A model generated the notes under the pieces. The model was not told the DNA's origin. It was given only the letters and a program-made list of their open reading frames with translations, and made no database searches. A program made the translations under genes and the position numbers. Positions 24,277-36,004 of a stretch of 64,000 nt of DNA are shown here, one piece after another. Location: the NCBI GenBank assembly GCA_028564705.1, contig JAPXFQ010001405.1, forward strand, positions 124,001 to 188,000. The letters are read 5' to 3'. Position 1 is the stretch's first letter. Each line of letters starts with the position of its first letter. The stretch is from Apricaphanius iberus. Lineage: Eukaryota > Chordata > Actinopteri > Cyprinodontiformes > Aphaniidae.

Positions 24277-25552
24277 TATTCGACATGCGAGGGGCAGGGT
24301 TTGAAAGGTGAGGGGCAGTTGTATTTAAATAAGCAGTTACTGTGACAAAGCACAATATTTCTGACACCTAAATTTGGAAAATAATGTATGTATGGCTTTT
24401 ATTCGTGTTTGGAGTGTTTACAGAGGCAGCAGAGACCCAAATGGTTTATGTCCCTTTTAACACATTTTGTATAATTTATAAATCATTACATATCAGTCTC
24501 TAATCTCATGTACACATGTTTTACGCAAATTTATATTTAATTTCCTTTTGACTGCAATGGTGACGTAGGAAGTAGTATCATTTTGTTGTGCGCTAGTAAG
24601 CTAAATGCTGACTCAGGAGCATTGCAGAACAATACTCACTTTATTGGAAATACATTTTAACAGTAGGCTAAAGCCAGAATTATACTTTCTTTTTAACCTC
24701 ACGTTGACACCAGTAACTATGAAGCAACAAGATGTGTCTTGGGCATGTACTACTGGAGAGTTCCACTAGGGGGCAGTTACAGAGTACAAAACTCAGACTT
24801 ACAGGCTCAGACCAAAACGAACATGGCGACGGTAAAGGCGATAATCAGCTGCTTCGAACTGTAACAGAAAAAGACGGCAGCAGTGTTGTTGAAGGCATGT
24901 AAAACCCTATTTATCGCCATTGTCGCTTGTTTTCCTAATGCTTTTGCCACCATGGACCAAACATATATTTTTGCTTAAGAAAAGTCAAAGCACAGTGGCT
25001 TGAACAAGTTACTTTAATCTGATTAATCGGAATAATCTGGAAATAGTAACGCATTAGTCGTTACTGAAAAAGTGGTCATATTAGGAGTAGAGGGTGACAT
25101 GGGAATCAAGTGTCGCTCCCATCCCGATCCCAAAAAAATGCACAAAATGCACCACATAAAATGCAGACTGTATTTTCGGTTGCGCCTGAAATGCACCAGT
25201 CGGGCTACTTTGTAATGCAAATCAGGCAGACAAGCTTTTTCGTGACGCAAATCTGCTTCCGATTTGTCGCGGGACCCCTAGTTGCACTTCATCGCGCTCC
25301 TCCATTGACTTAACATGTAAACCTGACTCTCTCGTCACCTATGGTGTGTATGTACCATTAGGGTCTGGGCATAATAAAACATTTAAAATACCAATCCAGA
25401 CTGAAGCCTCATCCTTATTTATAGAAGGAAGACATTGTTTTCCTTAACAACCCGATGACTGCAGAGTCATGAAACCGGGAGGTGATGGAATAACTAAGCA
25501 GAGTTTTTTTTAAACTGCAGTGAAATGTGTCTTTAAACAGAAAGCTGCAAAC
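24277..25552. other. intron stretch with unclassified shared repeats
   Basis: GTGTTTGGAGTGTTTACAGA then GGCAGCAGAGACCCAAATGG at 24401-24443 recurs at 33384-33425, so an unclassified repeat is present. The text near 25300 (CCATTGACTTAACATGTAA) recurs near 26268 and 35276 in a Harbinger-like context. No gene is visible. Confidence 0.45.
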
Positions 25553-25654
25553 CTCTTGTTTGCAGTGCATCTCTAGCTGAGGATCCAACTTGTAGTCCAG
25601 AGCAGACTCTTGCAAGATTACCCGAATCTGGTCCTCACAGTCAGGGGACAAACG
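25553..25654 (-). CDS. glg1: glg1 window exon 14
   Basis: The 102-bp (34-codon) exon follows TTTGCAG and reads RLSPDCEDQIRVILQESALD, then YKLDPQLEMHCKQE before GTTTGC. It begins the core CKQEIGSLC, completed in exon 15 across an 8.2-kb intron packed with transposons. Confidence 0.96.
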
Positions 25655-25788
25655 CTGCAAAACACAAAACAAGGAAAGAGGAGACGTCTTTAAAGGAGAG
25701 AATAATCTTTTTTACACAGATGCATTATGAACTATATTTCCATTATTCCTGTTGATCCAAGAAGAAACATCAAACCAAGGAAGTTCTC

Positions 25789-25950
25789 ATGACTCTGCTT
25801 CAGGAGCTATGTATGGATGAGGTTGGCTTTCAGCGGAACTTCCGTCTGTCCCGCGCCCAGCTTGCCGACCTCCCGGGCCGCATCGGAGCTCGAATCGCCT
25901 ACAAGGTTCTCTGTTACTCCCGAAGAGCACCTGTCCATCTGTCTTCGGTA
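25789..25950 (+). pseudogene. Harbinger (HARBI1-like) transposase fragment
   Basis: The 54-codon frame reads MTLLQELCMDEVGFQRNFRL, then SRAQLADLPGRIGARIAYKV. This resembles the N-terminal part of PIF/Harbinger nucleases, which read FQxYFRMSxxQFxxLLxxVGxRI. The catalytic domain is absent. The frame stops being transposase-like at TCG|GTAAGT, which looks like a splice donor and is also the start of a perfect palindrome. It lies in a glg1 intron, antisense to the gene. Confidence 0.6.
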
Positions 25951-25985
25951 AGTGTTATTTATGAATCATAAATAACACTTACCGA
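25945..25985. repeat. perfect 41-bp palindrome
   Basis: Arms of 20 bases (25945-25964 and 25966-25985) are exact reverse complements around a single central A. The left arm starts TCGGTAAGTGTTATTTATGA. It directly abuts the Harbinger fragment. Confidence 0.9.
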
Positions 25986-27642
25986 TCATAAATTATGATT
26001 TTTTAAATCTGCGTTATCTAGACTTAAAATGTAGGTTTTTCCAGCTCCCGCTACATTCAAAATACGTGTAGTGCCATCACTACAATTATAAGCTCTGATT
26101 GGTTAATGCGCCGCTTCAGGGGCGTCAGCACCGTCAAAAGTTCCACTAGCTGAACTTCTGCGCTGCTGGCTTTATGAGCTTTGAAGCATGAAAAGCTTGA
26201 AACGTTGACAGAGCCAAAGCTCACAAAGCGCTGCAGAGACCGTTATGCTCCTCCAACAGACTCCACCATAGACTTAACATGTAATACTGACGTTGCTGAC
26301 ACTGACAAAGACCTTGGTCTGAATGCACCATTAGAGTTTATGTTAAAGTGAGATCTCTTGTTCGTACAAAAACTGTTTTTCTAAAGCTGGTTTCTAGCTG
26401 CTAAGGTTAGGAGATTAACTAACTGGATTAACTGGACTGAACTTTGAATACTATATAATGATACTGGAAGCACTTTATCCTGATCTAACAGTTTAATTAA
26501 GTTCTAAGATGAACATTTTGATTTGAAAAACTTCAATTTCAACTTCAAACTCTGCTTCAATTTTTATTTTGTAATTATATTTGTGTATCAATTCTTCCAT
26601 TGTACTTTTAAAATACCAGAACTTGCACATAACTGTATTTTGTGGTCTGATGATCATTTTCAACAGATTAGTATCAATAGAACTGATCTGATGTTTAATC
26701 AGTTACTTAGTGGCTACAGAGTATCACTATTTTACTCTTGTTTTCCTACACCTCCTTGTGTTCAAAATCGCCAAAGGAACAGATTAGATAAGTTATCCGT
26801 TCAATATAAAGCGTATAGTGGCCAAACACTGCATTAACTACTGATTACTACAAATTCTGTGTAGTGTAACCACCTCTGGTCACGACACTATAACATGCTG
26901 CAATATTTCCAAATGTTTTGTAATTGAGTGCAGCTAAATTTGTGATTAGAATTGAGAAAACATTTTAAACCACGGATCATGGACCATATTTTGTACAATA
27001 ATCCAGATCAAATAAAATACTGATGTGAGTAGCAACATTCCAAATATATAAAACAGAAATTATTCAGCATGTTAGATAACGTTTAGCTTAAAACTAATCA
27101 AAAAGTAATGGCCTTGGATAAAAATCTTACCCACATTCTAAATCAAAAACGCGCTCAATTCGACGGCCTGGTCAAATGCCTATTCAAGAAAGGAGCAGGC
27201 AGAGCAGCTCGACAGACTGATGTTATTGCTTAGATGTCGCAACAGTAGCTTACAGCTTAGAAAGATGTTCTAGAATGGAATGGACGGCTCATTCACGCAC
27301 AACAATCAGACACACAACAGGGTTTAGAGTACAAACAAAAAACGATCCTGCCCTGGAACAGACCAGCTGTTCGGGAAAACTTGAAAAACTCTCATATCCA
27401 GGAAACTGTTTATGACAGAGCTGCCTGGGCCTAGGAGCTTATCAGAATGGGCAGTCTACAAAAGAATAGCAAAAAAACATAAAACAAAATTTGGGAGACG
27501 GAGCACATTTCATATTTGTGGCAGACACATCAAACAGGTAAGTCAGATCATGAGTGTTCCATCCGAAACCTTGGGTACTTCATTACATCTGCTGCAAAGG
27601 TGAAGAAAGGAACCAACCAACCATCCATATCATGAGTCTGAC
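25986..27642. other. intron stretch with Harbinger-like non-autonomous repeat
   Basis: Text at about 26060-26335 (CTCTGATTGGTTAATGCG, GTCAAAAGTTCCACTAGCTG, AACTTCTGCGCTGCTGGC) is repeated at 35090-35340 with moderate divergence. The rest to 27642 is AT-rich with no recognised feature. Confidence 0.45.
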
Positions 27643-27785
27643 CTGGTCTGCATATTTGAGTTTGAGGCAGGAGATGACCTGACCCTCCAGCTCGATGTCA
27701 GCTGTCTGCTTGTTGAGGACGGACTGACAGAATTTTGGAATGTCGGCTTTACAGGCCTTTTTCAGCACTGGGTTTAACCTGTAGT
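27643..27785 (-). CDS. glg1: glg1 window exon 13
   Basis: The 143-bp exon follows TGTTCAG, completes the Asp codon, and reads YRLNPVLKKACKADIPKFCQ, then a variable stretch and LEGQVISCLKLKYADQ before GTCAGA. The core is CKADIPKFC. Intron 12 is about 100 bp. Confidence 0.96.
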
Positions 27786-27886
27786 CTGAACATACATACA
27801 TACAAACCAGTTAAATAACCATCTGTTTTAGCCAACATACGCTGGGCTCAGTGGGAGAGGTAAAAAGTCAGACTATGTGTAGGTAC

Positions 27887-28010
27887 CTGTGTTCTGGGTA
27901 ATCTGTCTCTTGGTGATCATCTGTCTGCACTTAGGGTCCATCAGTTCACTGTTCTTGTTCTGTTTCAGACACTGAAGAACATTCTTCCCTTCTGACTCTG
28001 AACAGAATCG
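27887..28010 (-). CDS. glg1: glg1 window exon 12
   Basis: The 124-bp exon follows GTTTAG and reads RFCSESEGKNVLQCLKQNKN, then SELMDPKCRQMITKRQITQN. It ends one base into the Asp codon of NTDY before GTACCT. It supplies the end of the core CKQMINRFC and the CL...C half of the repeat. Confidence 0.96.
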
Positions 28011-28241
28011 CTAAACACAAACAAACAAAGGTGTTACATAAAGCTGGAACATGAAGGAACACTCTAAAATGAATAGCTACAGTTAGCTAAAGACTACCAG
28101 TCAGTTTGTTTTATGCTACATTTTTCTTAATTAAATGAAAAAAAACAACAACTGAGTAAATATCTACATTTATCATGATGGTTACTTGGAGTGCATCCAA
28201 CACACCATAGGATGCGGTGGCCCATTTAAAATTTTGCCTAC

Positions 28242-28379
28242 ATTGATCATCTGCTTGCAGACTTTAATCAGTTGATAGTCCAGATGAGGATCAACCATCT
28301 CCACCTCCTGCAGCTTAAAGATCTTTTGGTGACAGCGTGGAGTCAGGTCTTGTTTTTTTCCCTTCAGACACTCAATGAC
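28242..28379 (-). CDS. glg1: glg1 window exon 11
   Basis: The 138-bp (46-codon) exon follows TCTCTAG and reads VIECLKGKKQDLTPRCHQKI, then FKLQEVEMVDPHLDYQ and VCKQMIN before GTAGGC. The last codons begin the core CKQMINRFC, completed in exon 12. The donor GTAGGC is weaker than its neighbours but the frame supports it. Confidence 0.95.
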
Positions 28380-28457
28380 CTAGAGAAGAATGCAGAGACT
28401 CAGAGTCAAACTTTAGATAATCCATGTAAAGAGCATAGCACAGAGAAAGGGACTTAA

Positions 28458-29118
28458 AGGGGAATTAATTTTTTTTTCTCAACTTGGACCTTATTTTTTA
28501 GCAAATTGTATGCTTTCTTGCTCACCCTGAGAATTTTGGAGCCAGTCTGAGCCATTCAGAAGTATTTATATCCACTGCTTTCATCAGCGGACATCTGTAG
28601 AACGGGAGTGGTAAGGGCAGTCCACATCCTGCTTGTAATAATGTTTAATCTGCCCCAAATGCCTTAATTTCCCCATGTTTATTATACACTTGGACTTACA
28701 AACGCCCAGGAGGTGCTTCTGTATTTGCTTCTGGGCCGATTTGGACATAATACACAATTATACTGCAGCAGGACTGCCAGTCTGTGTTTTACCGCTGCAG
28801 ATTCACTAGGCATGGATGCTGCCTTGTTTTATTGTTGAGCCCCCAAATCGGCACGGAAGACAATCAAGAAACATTTCCGAGGCGTTACTAAGTCTAAGGA
28901 GAAAATAGACACGGTAAAATTAAGGCGTTTGGGGCAGATTAAACCTTATTACAAGCTGCATTTTGGACTGCCCTGAGCACTCCAGTTCTACGGATAGAGC
29001 TGATCGAGACTGAATGTATAAATATTGCTCAACGGCTCAAACTGGCTCCAGGTTGACTGAAAAAACATGAAAACAAGGTCCAGGTTAAAAAAACCCCCCA
29101 AAAAAACAGAATTCCCCT
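28458..29118. mobile_element. foldback element with TTAA target duplication
   Basis: Ends AGGGGAATT (28458) and AATTCCCCT (to 29118) are flanked by TTAA (28454-28457 and 29119-29122). The two halves are long diverged inverted copies of about 290 bp: for example TAATCTGCCCCAAATGCCTT near 28648 is mirrored by AAGGCGTTTGGGGCAGATTA near 28922. Both piggyBac and Kolobok families duplicate TTAA; the AGGGG terminus suggests Kolobok-like, as inference only. It sits between glg1 window exons 10 and 11. Confidence 0.8.
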
Positions 29119-29575
29119 TTAATGAGGACAAGGGGATGAAAATTAATCTACCTGCAACTGGATATGACAAAACAATTACACAGAATCTCAAACTGAACAA
29201 AGAAATGTTCAAAAGTATAGGAAATTTGGCTAAATTTTTCCTATTGTTTGCTTGTATTCTGTGCATGAAAATACTTGTTTAATTTTGAGAATGATTGTAA
29301 AGCAAAGTAAGAAAAAGTAACAAAGAGATAAACAAATTTTCCTGGGAAAAAAAATGTTCTTCGTGCTATTACATTTTTCTTTACAAATTTCTTCTCGTAG
29401 GCCCTGTATTGTGTATTGTCCCTTTATATGAGCTAAATTATAATTACATCTGCAGTCTAGTCAGCACTTCAGTATTCCGACATCAATGCTGATGTAAAAT
29501 AACTTGTCCAAAATGAGAAAATTCATTTTTTGTAATTAAAATGAAAAAGAAATGTGTGTGTGTGTAGCCGTTTAC
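29119..29575. other. short intron stretch
   Basis: Apart from a TG run at about 29553-29567 near the splice donor I see nothing recognisable. Confidence 0.5.
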
Positions 29576-29668
29576 CTGTGCATTACCAAAGGCCACATTC
29601 TGACAGACTTTGCTGATGTCATTCTTACATGACTCATAAAGCTCTGGCTCCAGGCGGATGTCCTCTGA
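29576..29668 (-). CDS. glg1: glg1 window exon 10
   Basis: The 93-bp (31-codon) exon follows CCATCAG and reads SEDIRLEPELYESCKNDISK, then VCQNVAFGNAQ before GTAAAC. A second AG three bases further in was rejected because the family needs M-(S/T)-E-D here. The core is CKNDISKVC. Confidence 0.95.
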
Positions 29669-29816
29669 CTGATGGATACACAAAAAAAACTGAGAGATGA
29701 AAAATCTGTCCACCATAGAAGATCTTATGTAAAACAGGAATATCCTGCAGTAATCATCTGGTTGGTCAGTTTTTGTGTTGTATTGTATCCAAATAACAGT
29801 TTGTCAATAAAAGTAC

Positions 29817-29934
29817 CATCTCCACTTCCTCCACTCTGAGCTGTTTACGACATTTGACCGAAACTCGATGCTCCTTGGCGTCCTGTAGGGTGTCATTTCT
29901 CACTGTGGTGCTGAGGCAGATAACCACGTCCACC
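29817..29934 (-). CDS. glg1: glg1 window exon 9
   Basis: The 118-bp exon follows TGTTTAG; its first base completes the Lys codon from exon 8. It reads VDVVICLSTTVRNDTLQDAK and then EHRVSVKCRKQLRVEEVEM before GTACTT. NDT is a potential glycosylation sequon. It ends in phase 0. Confidence 0.95.
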
Positions 29935-30302
29935 CTAAACAACAGGTACGGGTAGGTCAACGTTTATGTGATCAACACTTGTAGGATTCGTTTAAATATT
30001 TGTAACAATTTAGATATAAAGAGAAAATAATGCAACTCTGTGGAGGCTGCATCTTCCGATCAACCAAAGAAACACTTGAATAGGAGGCAATGGGACTTCA
30101 ACGATGACAAAATTTACTCAGCACTTTCACAACCAAAGAACACGTAATATGGTTGAGTCAGTATTTAATGTATTACTGTTAAGGTACCTGACATGCCAAA
30201 GTGCAACTTTCTGGAACATTGAAAAAAATTCCAGGAACAGTTTTTTTAATTAAGAATGCTCACAGAAAGACTAAATAAGCAAGTAAACGTGGACGTACCT
30301 GG

Positions 30303-30430
30303 TAGGGGTGTAATGGATGCAAAAATCAAAGTTCGGCACGTATTTGGGGTTTAAAAGCCATGGTTCAGTTTGTTTTCAGTACACTTTAATCAAGAACAAT
30401 AATACTTCTGCATATTACTTTTTTTTACTT
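30303..30430 (+). repeat. terminal fragment of a hAT-like MITE
   Basis: TAGGGGTGTAATGGATGC then AAAAATCAAAGTTCGGCACG resembles the left end of common fish elements starting TAGGGGTGTAACGGT. No matching right end was found, so it is probably truncated. The intron around it (29935-31340) shows nothing else. Confidence 0.4.
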
Positions 30431-31340
30431 TGATCTGCGTTAAGACAAACAACCTTTTTTCATGACTTAATTTCTTTCAATTCATTAAATTAATTAGATT
30501 TTATGTTCTACAATTTAAAGATGATGAAGGTATGGAAACAAATTGGACATTTGATTGGATAAAAAAAGAGGGAAAATAATACAAGCAGACAGAGAAGAAA
30601 ACGATTTAACCAGTTGAAAATTGTCAGTGTCAATGTTTAAATTATACTTTGCCCATGTTGAAGAATAACTGGTTTAATTCACTTTGGAGTTAATTAGCTA
30701 TTTCAACAATGTGGTCTCCCAGATGTACTTGTATGCAGCATGGGCAACTCTTGGGAAAAAACTCTTCTCAAGTATTTTGACAACTAGTGTTTTATACAAA
30801 ATAAAGACTTTGGTCTGGTTGGATGCTAGTAGTAGCCATGTGGACATCAGCTGTTTTTTTCTCTAGTATCAGTGATGTTTATATTCAGCTTGACAGTTTC
30901 TGGTGAGTCATTCAGTTCAGTGCTAAAAGTGTTATGTACTTTATTGCTTTTATAAATTTTGTTCTTTGACACAGTTCTGGTTTGTTCCATCTTTCTTTTT
31001 CTACTATAGCTGCAAGTGAAACCATTAATGTTCCTAAATAGCAGAGCTTAGTGATAGATGGGAGTCCTTTGGCTTTGGTGTCCATTTTTTAAAGTTGCGG
31101 TGCTGTCTGAATTCAGCAAAAACATTCTGCATGTGTTCAGGTAGAAAAAAGCTGTATTGATTCAGTGCACATGCCAGTCCAAACAGTATTAGGCAAACAG
31201 TAATAGGCAAAGTTAATCTGAGATGACCACAGAAGTGTAAAGTGTCACCTCAGCTCTTTTATTAAACTGGATTAAAAATCAAACAGGAAGAACTGTTGCT
31301 TCTGATGTGAAGAATAGAAAGGTGAAGCAGTGAAGCTTAC

Positions 31341-31429
31341 TTTTTCTTGATGTTGGGGCAAAGCTTGAGGACATCCTCCTTGCAGGCATTCTTGAACTTG
31401 TAGGAGAAACGAAAGTCTTTGATCTGAAT
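31341..31429 (-). CDS. glg1: glg1 window exon 8
   Basis: The 89-bp exon follows TCTACAG and reads IQIKDFRFSYKFKNACKEDV, with the core CKEDVLKLC and the basic end PNIKKK. It stops two bases into the last Lys codon before GTAAGC. IQIKDF replaces the mammalian VQMKDF, an ordinary substitution. Confidence 0.95.
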
Positions 31430-31470
31430 CTGTAGACAGTCACAAAAAAGGACAGTTATTTGAGAACACT

Positions 31471-33711
31471 TCAGGGCCCTCATTTATCAAACGTTCGTAA
31501 AAACTGTCCTGCATTCTATCCTACATATGAAATTTAGAATGTTCGTATGAAAAGTCCAAAATCGGATTTATCAAATGTACGGTGGCAAATCATACAAATC
31601 TTCGTCCGCAATCATCTGTTGATATATCCCTAATGTGCGTGCCTAGGTGCTTTTGCCCATTCACTTTCATTTGAATACAAAAACGCCCTCAATTAACCAT
31701 ATTTGGTAACACTACATCCTCTGAGACATGCATTAAGTCTTTTCATTGTTCCTTAAAATAATGTCCAAAAGAGTGAAAAAAGGAGTTTCAGTGACACCGA
31801 GGTGAAGCATAAGTGGGGCAATAAAGAATTATTAATGATGAAAAAAAATGTCATTCACACACAATAAAACCTAATAGTACGTAACACTCTAATGGCCATA
31901 GACATGCAGTTATGTAAATATCTACCTGGCTTTTTCCCCAAAGACGCATCAAAACTCACTGCGCGCACAGCACGTCTACATCTGCTGACGATGCACTGAG
32001 TGCACAGTGAGTTTCAATACTCATGGATCCTAAAAAGTTTCCACCAGAGTCGTTAATCTTCATATTTTTCAATTAATAAATGTACTAATCATGTAAAATA
32101 TCACAATGACAAATAGGCTACATATATGACATAATAAAAACAAAATTCATACAATTCAGATTACACATTTTTATATAACTGTTTTTCTACTGCAACTTGA
32201 CTTTTAATAGAGGCCATGATAAAGTGCGGTGCAATTCAACAACATTAATAGAATATGGACATCTTAGCGACCTGGTTCTGGACATGCTGCAGCTTTAATC
32301 AGTCTGACTCTGGATTATGATGCCTGCATAGAGCAGAAATGTACAGCACATGTACACCGCACACATTGAGTTTATTAATGACAAAAAAACAAACATAATT
32401 CACAACAATGAAGCCTAATAGTAATTAACTAACAGCCGTAGAATTAATATGTATGTCACCCTCCCACCCTTTTTTTATGCCAACACTAAAGATTATGTTC
32501 TAATATAATCCTCATTTGCTTCTAGATTCAAGAGTTATGTTGTTATGTGCCATCTAAAACAATGACTATTAGGATGATTTCTCATTAAAAATATTTATGA
32601 ACCAATTATAAAACATTATTATAATATTATTTTTTTTAGTATTTATTTACTTTCATTTACTTTTTTATACATTTTTATCTTTGTTTTTCTAATTTGTTTT
32701 ATAAACACTAACTCCAGTATTCCATTTATGGGGATTCGTCACTCTGGGAGCCTTGCCAGTTTAGCAATGGAGATCTCTTTTGTCGTGGTGTGTGGGACTC
32801 TGCAGTACAGCCAGTTGCTGTGGTTACCTGCCTGACCTGATCATGGCGGTCCCTGTGGTGACTCTTCTGTGGGTGTGGGGTGGCTTCAAGTTTGGATAGA
32901 TCTCCGAAATATGGTTTCCTCACACTGACATCCTTTCTTGCAGTTCTTGCAGTGAAGGGGTGTGAGAGGGGGTGTGAATGTCTTGTGTGTGCAGAGAGTA
33001 CTTTGTGATGATTTTATCATTAAAAAAGCTCTACAAATAATATTTGATTAATTTAAAAGAAAGCGACTGATGGCTCTGTTACCGGGCTCTGTCACTCTTT
33101 TATGCAATTTAACGGTTGCACCCCACCCACACTATGGTTTTTTTTCTCCTCGGTGACCACAGTCATGGCCATAGTCGGTGAGTGAGCTCCCCCTCCTGCT
33201 GTGGATTTGCCGCACATGAGAAAAGTATGAAATAGGAATTGTTGGAAGGGGCTTGACAGGTGAGCGGCTGTTATAAGGAAATTCTGCTTTTTGAAGCAGT
33301 AAAGCACTTTTTCAAATGGTGTGTAGAACCACAAGACTTCTGACATAAAAAATTGCTGGGAAAAAAAGATGGATGGTTGTATCTATGTTTGGAGTGTTTA
33401 TAAAGGCAGCAGAGACCCAAATGGTAACACAAAAAAATGAATGAAAACAAAAAAATATATAAAAAAAGACATTTGAGTAATGTATCCCCTTCAAGCTATG
33501 GCCCCTACATCCAAGAGTTATGATATCTAAGACTTTGCCAGAATAACTTACATGCAGGCATTAACCAATAAGGCAAAATTGTTTCACCTAAACCTTGATT
33601 GCCTGTTTATATTACAACTGACCTCACGACTTTACATGTTCTCAAGAAAGGAAGAGGAAAGACCCATATGAAAGCTGAGCTACAACAGCACAGGGCCTAC
33701 AATCTACTCAC
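31471..33711. other. intron with MITE-like repeat text
   Basis: From 31471, AGGGCCCTCATTTATCAAAC then GTTCGTAAAA resembles fish MITE ends, and GATTTATCAAATGTACG recurs inside. No matching right end is clear. Near 33384-33425 a repeat shared with 24401-24443 occurs. No gene is seen. Confidence 0.4.
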
Positions 33712-33825
33712 CAGCTGGAAGTGTGTGACTCCCACCGCACACTTCTCGTTCATCTCCTTCTGATGTTTGTTCATAACTAAGCACTCCATTAGGTCACCAG
33801 AGTTAATATGATTGTCGGCAACCTC
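33712..33825 (-). CDS. glg1: glg1 window exon 7
   Basis: The 114-bp (38-codon) exon follows GTGTCAG and reads EVADNHINSGDLMECLVMNK, then HQKEMNEKCAVGVTHFQL before GTGAGT. It holds the CL...C half of a repeat. Both ends are phase 0. Confidence 0.95.
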
Positions 33826-34098
33826 CTGACACATGGCAAAGAATCAGGACAAAAACATGGGAAAAGGTTCAATTTCAAATAATGTTCTGCACTTCTCTTT
33901 CAACTGGTCATAAAATAAAACATATCTTTAATTTGCAGTGTGTTTCCAATTTTAATTACCATTATTTAATCCTAATGCAAAAAGGAAGTACACATGTAGT
34001 ACAATCAGTTCCTAAATTCTTTGAAAATTTTTGAATGCTACTTTTCAAACATGGACACACATAAATGATTTATGGATCCATTTTAAGTGTATACTCAC

Positions 34099-34161
34099 AT
34101 GGCAGTAGCTTTGAATTATAGGTTCACAGGCTCTCATTATTAAGGCCTCGATCTGAATATC
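34099..34161 (-). CDS. glg1: glg1 window exon 6
   Basis: A 63-bp (21-codon) exon, too short to stand out as an open frame. It follows TCCTTAG, reads DIQIEALIMRACEPIIQSYC then H, and ends before GTGAGT. It carries the repeat core CEPIIQSYC. Both ends are phase 0, which joins exon 5 and exon 7 without a shift. Confidence 0.95.
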
Positions 34162-34509
34162 CTAAGGAGACAAAGAGTGAAAATGTTTAGTCAGAATAGT
34201 ATTTTGCTGTTCAGCATGAGGACTGCAGGGGGTTCACCACTTCTGGCAATCAAATGTGTTCATAGTCAGTTCATGTACATGCACATCTAAAATCGAGCTA
34301 TGGCAATAAACAGCTAGCACCTTAACTAGAAAGGAAGTCTTTTTCAAAGTTCACATCTTTTGTAAAATAAATCTAAACTGAATGTAATGTGTTTGACTCC
34401 ACAACACTGGGTGCACCCTTTCGTGATGGCATTCTGCTGGTGGACTTTTAGCGTCATACAAATAGTAAACAAATGCTGGTAGCATTGAAGTGGACAGAAA
34501 AGAAAACCA

Positions 34510-35525
34510 GCTATGTTTACATGTGCAAAATGTCTTTAATCCAATCATAGTTCGCAGAAGAATTTGAGTTTGTATATGGGGGCAAAAGAAAAATCCATCC
34601 GATTATGACAAGCGTTTATATCCGCTACATATTTGAGCAGAATATTTTGTTTTGGCATTTGCAGAATTGTCTAAATTATTGGAAACTGATCTATAAGACA
34701 ACGTAGCAGACTTCCATTGTAAACACATATGGCTGCGCACATTAAAATGCAGCAGTCAATGTTCTTCAGAGCATGCTTTTATTTTTTCTGGTCATTGTTT
34801 TATATCTACAAGCCTTCATAGTTATGTACACAATCAAATTACAATCAGACTCTAGTTATTTTCTTAGAATGACATTGTACTTCTACGCATTACATAACAG
34901 ACAGGCGTAGTAATGACCCAGATTCGGAATGATTGTGAGTTTACACCGCACGCTTCGTCAACGTCAAGCAACACTCACAAAGCGACTAGTTCGATGCATA
35001 TACACAGCAGGCCTTTCTCTGCTGGATGTTTTAAACGCTAGCGGATCGTGGTTGGCTAGGCGACGTCGGGCAACTTCACTACAGCAAGAAGCTCTGATTG
35101 GTTGAAGTGCTGCGTCAAGAGCATTCAGACAGTCAAAAGTTCAGCTAGCTGAACTTCTGTGTTGCTGGCTTTTGCAGTTTTGAAGCTTGAAATGCGGGAA
35201 AAGCTTGAAAAGATGACGGAGCCAACACAAACAAAGCACTGCAGAGAGTACAACGCTCTTCTAACTGCCTCAACTACAGACTTAAAATGTAATCTTGCCG
35301 CTGCTAACGATGACATTTGTGGCGTTGTGAATGCATGATAAGATTTTAGATGCACTTCAATCGGTGTAACTATCAGCATAACGCACCCTTCTCATTTGGA
35401 ATGAAGTTTTGATCCGAATGAGTGTAATTTGGTCAAAGTAATTTGAATGCCGTGTTTACAATAAAGTACTTTTATTCTGATCAGGCTTTTAATCCGATTA
35501 CTTGCGTCAATGTAAACGTAGCATA
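34510..35525. mobile_element. probable DNA transposon remnant with a nested Harbinger-like repeat
   Basis: GCTATGTTTACATG at 34510 is mirrored by CAATGTAAACGTAGC near 35508-35522, and TTTAATCCAATCA by TTTTAATCCGATTA inside both ends, giving imperfect inverted termini. No target duplication is clear. Inside, 34943-35335 looks like a second non-autonomous element ending TGTGAATGCA, sharing its body with 26060-26335. Confidence 0.45.
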
Positions 35526-36004
35526 CTGAGTGAAGAAATAGACCACAACAATGTTGTGCACAGTACATGTTGTACATCCTGTACCGTTTGATTGTTACAC
35601 TTGTTGTTGCTACTGTGTTGTTGTTGTATACAAAATGTTATACCGGTTTCCATGGTCTCATCATTTCAAGAACAGAGAATGCCTAGACCAGTCTGTAATG
35701 TCATTGCATGCAAAGGACTCTGCTTATTTAAACGAATTATCTGGGTGTCTTAACTCATAAAAGAATGGGCCAGTTCAGTTCTACTTCAGCTGTATTAAGG
35801 TGTACTTATATATGCATTTCAAAAAGCCGAATTTAGTCGGACTAATGCAATAATTTATTTTCTTTGCTACATTTAAACCCACTGAGTCACAGCTTGATGA
35901 TTCTAATAACTGAGCTAAATTTAAGCTGGTGGGCTGAAAAAAAAGCCTGCATAGTTTTCCCCTGCAGACAAATTACTTTTAGTCTTTCATAGAGGCACAC
36001 AAAC

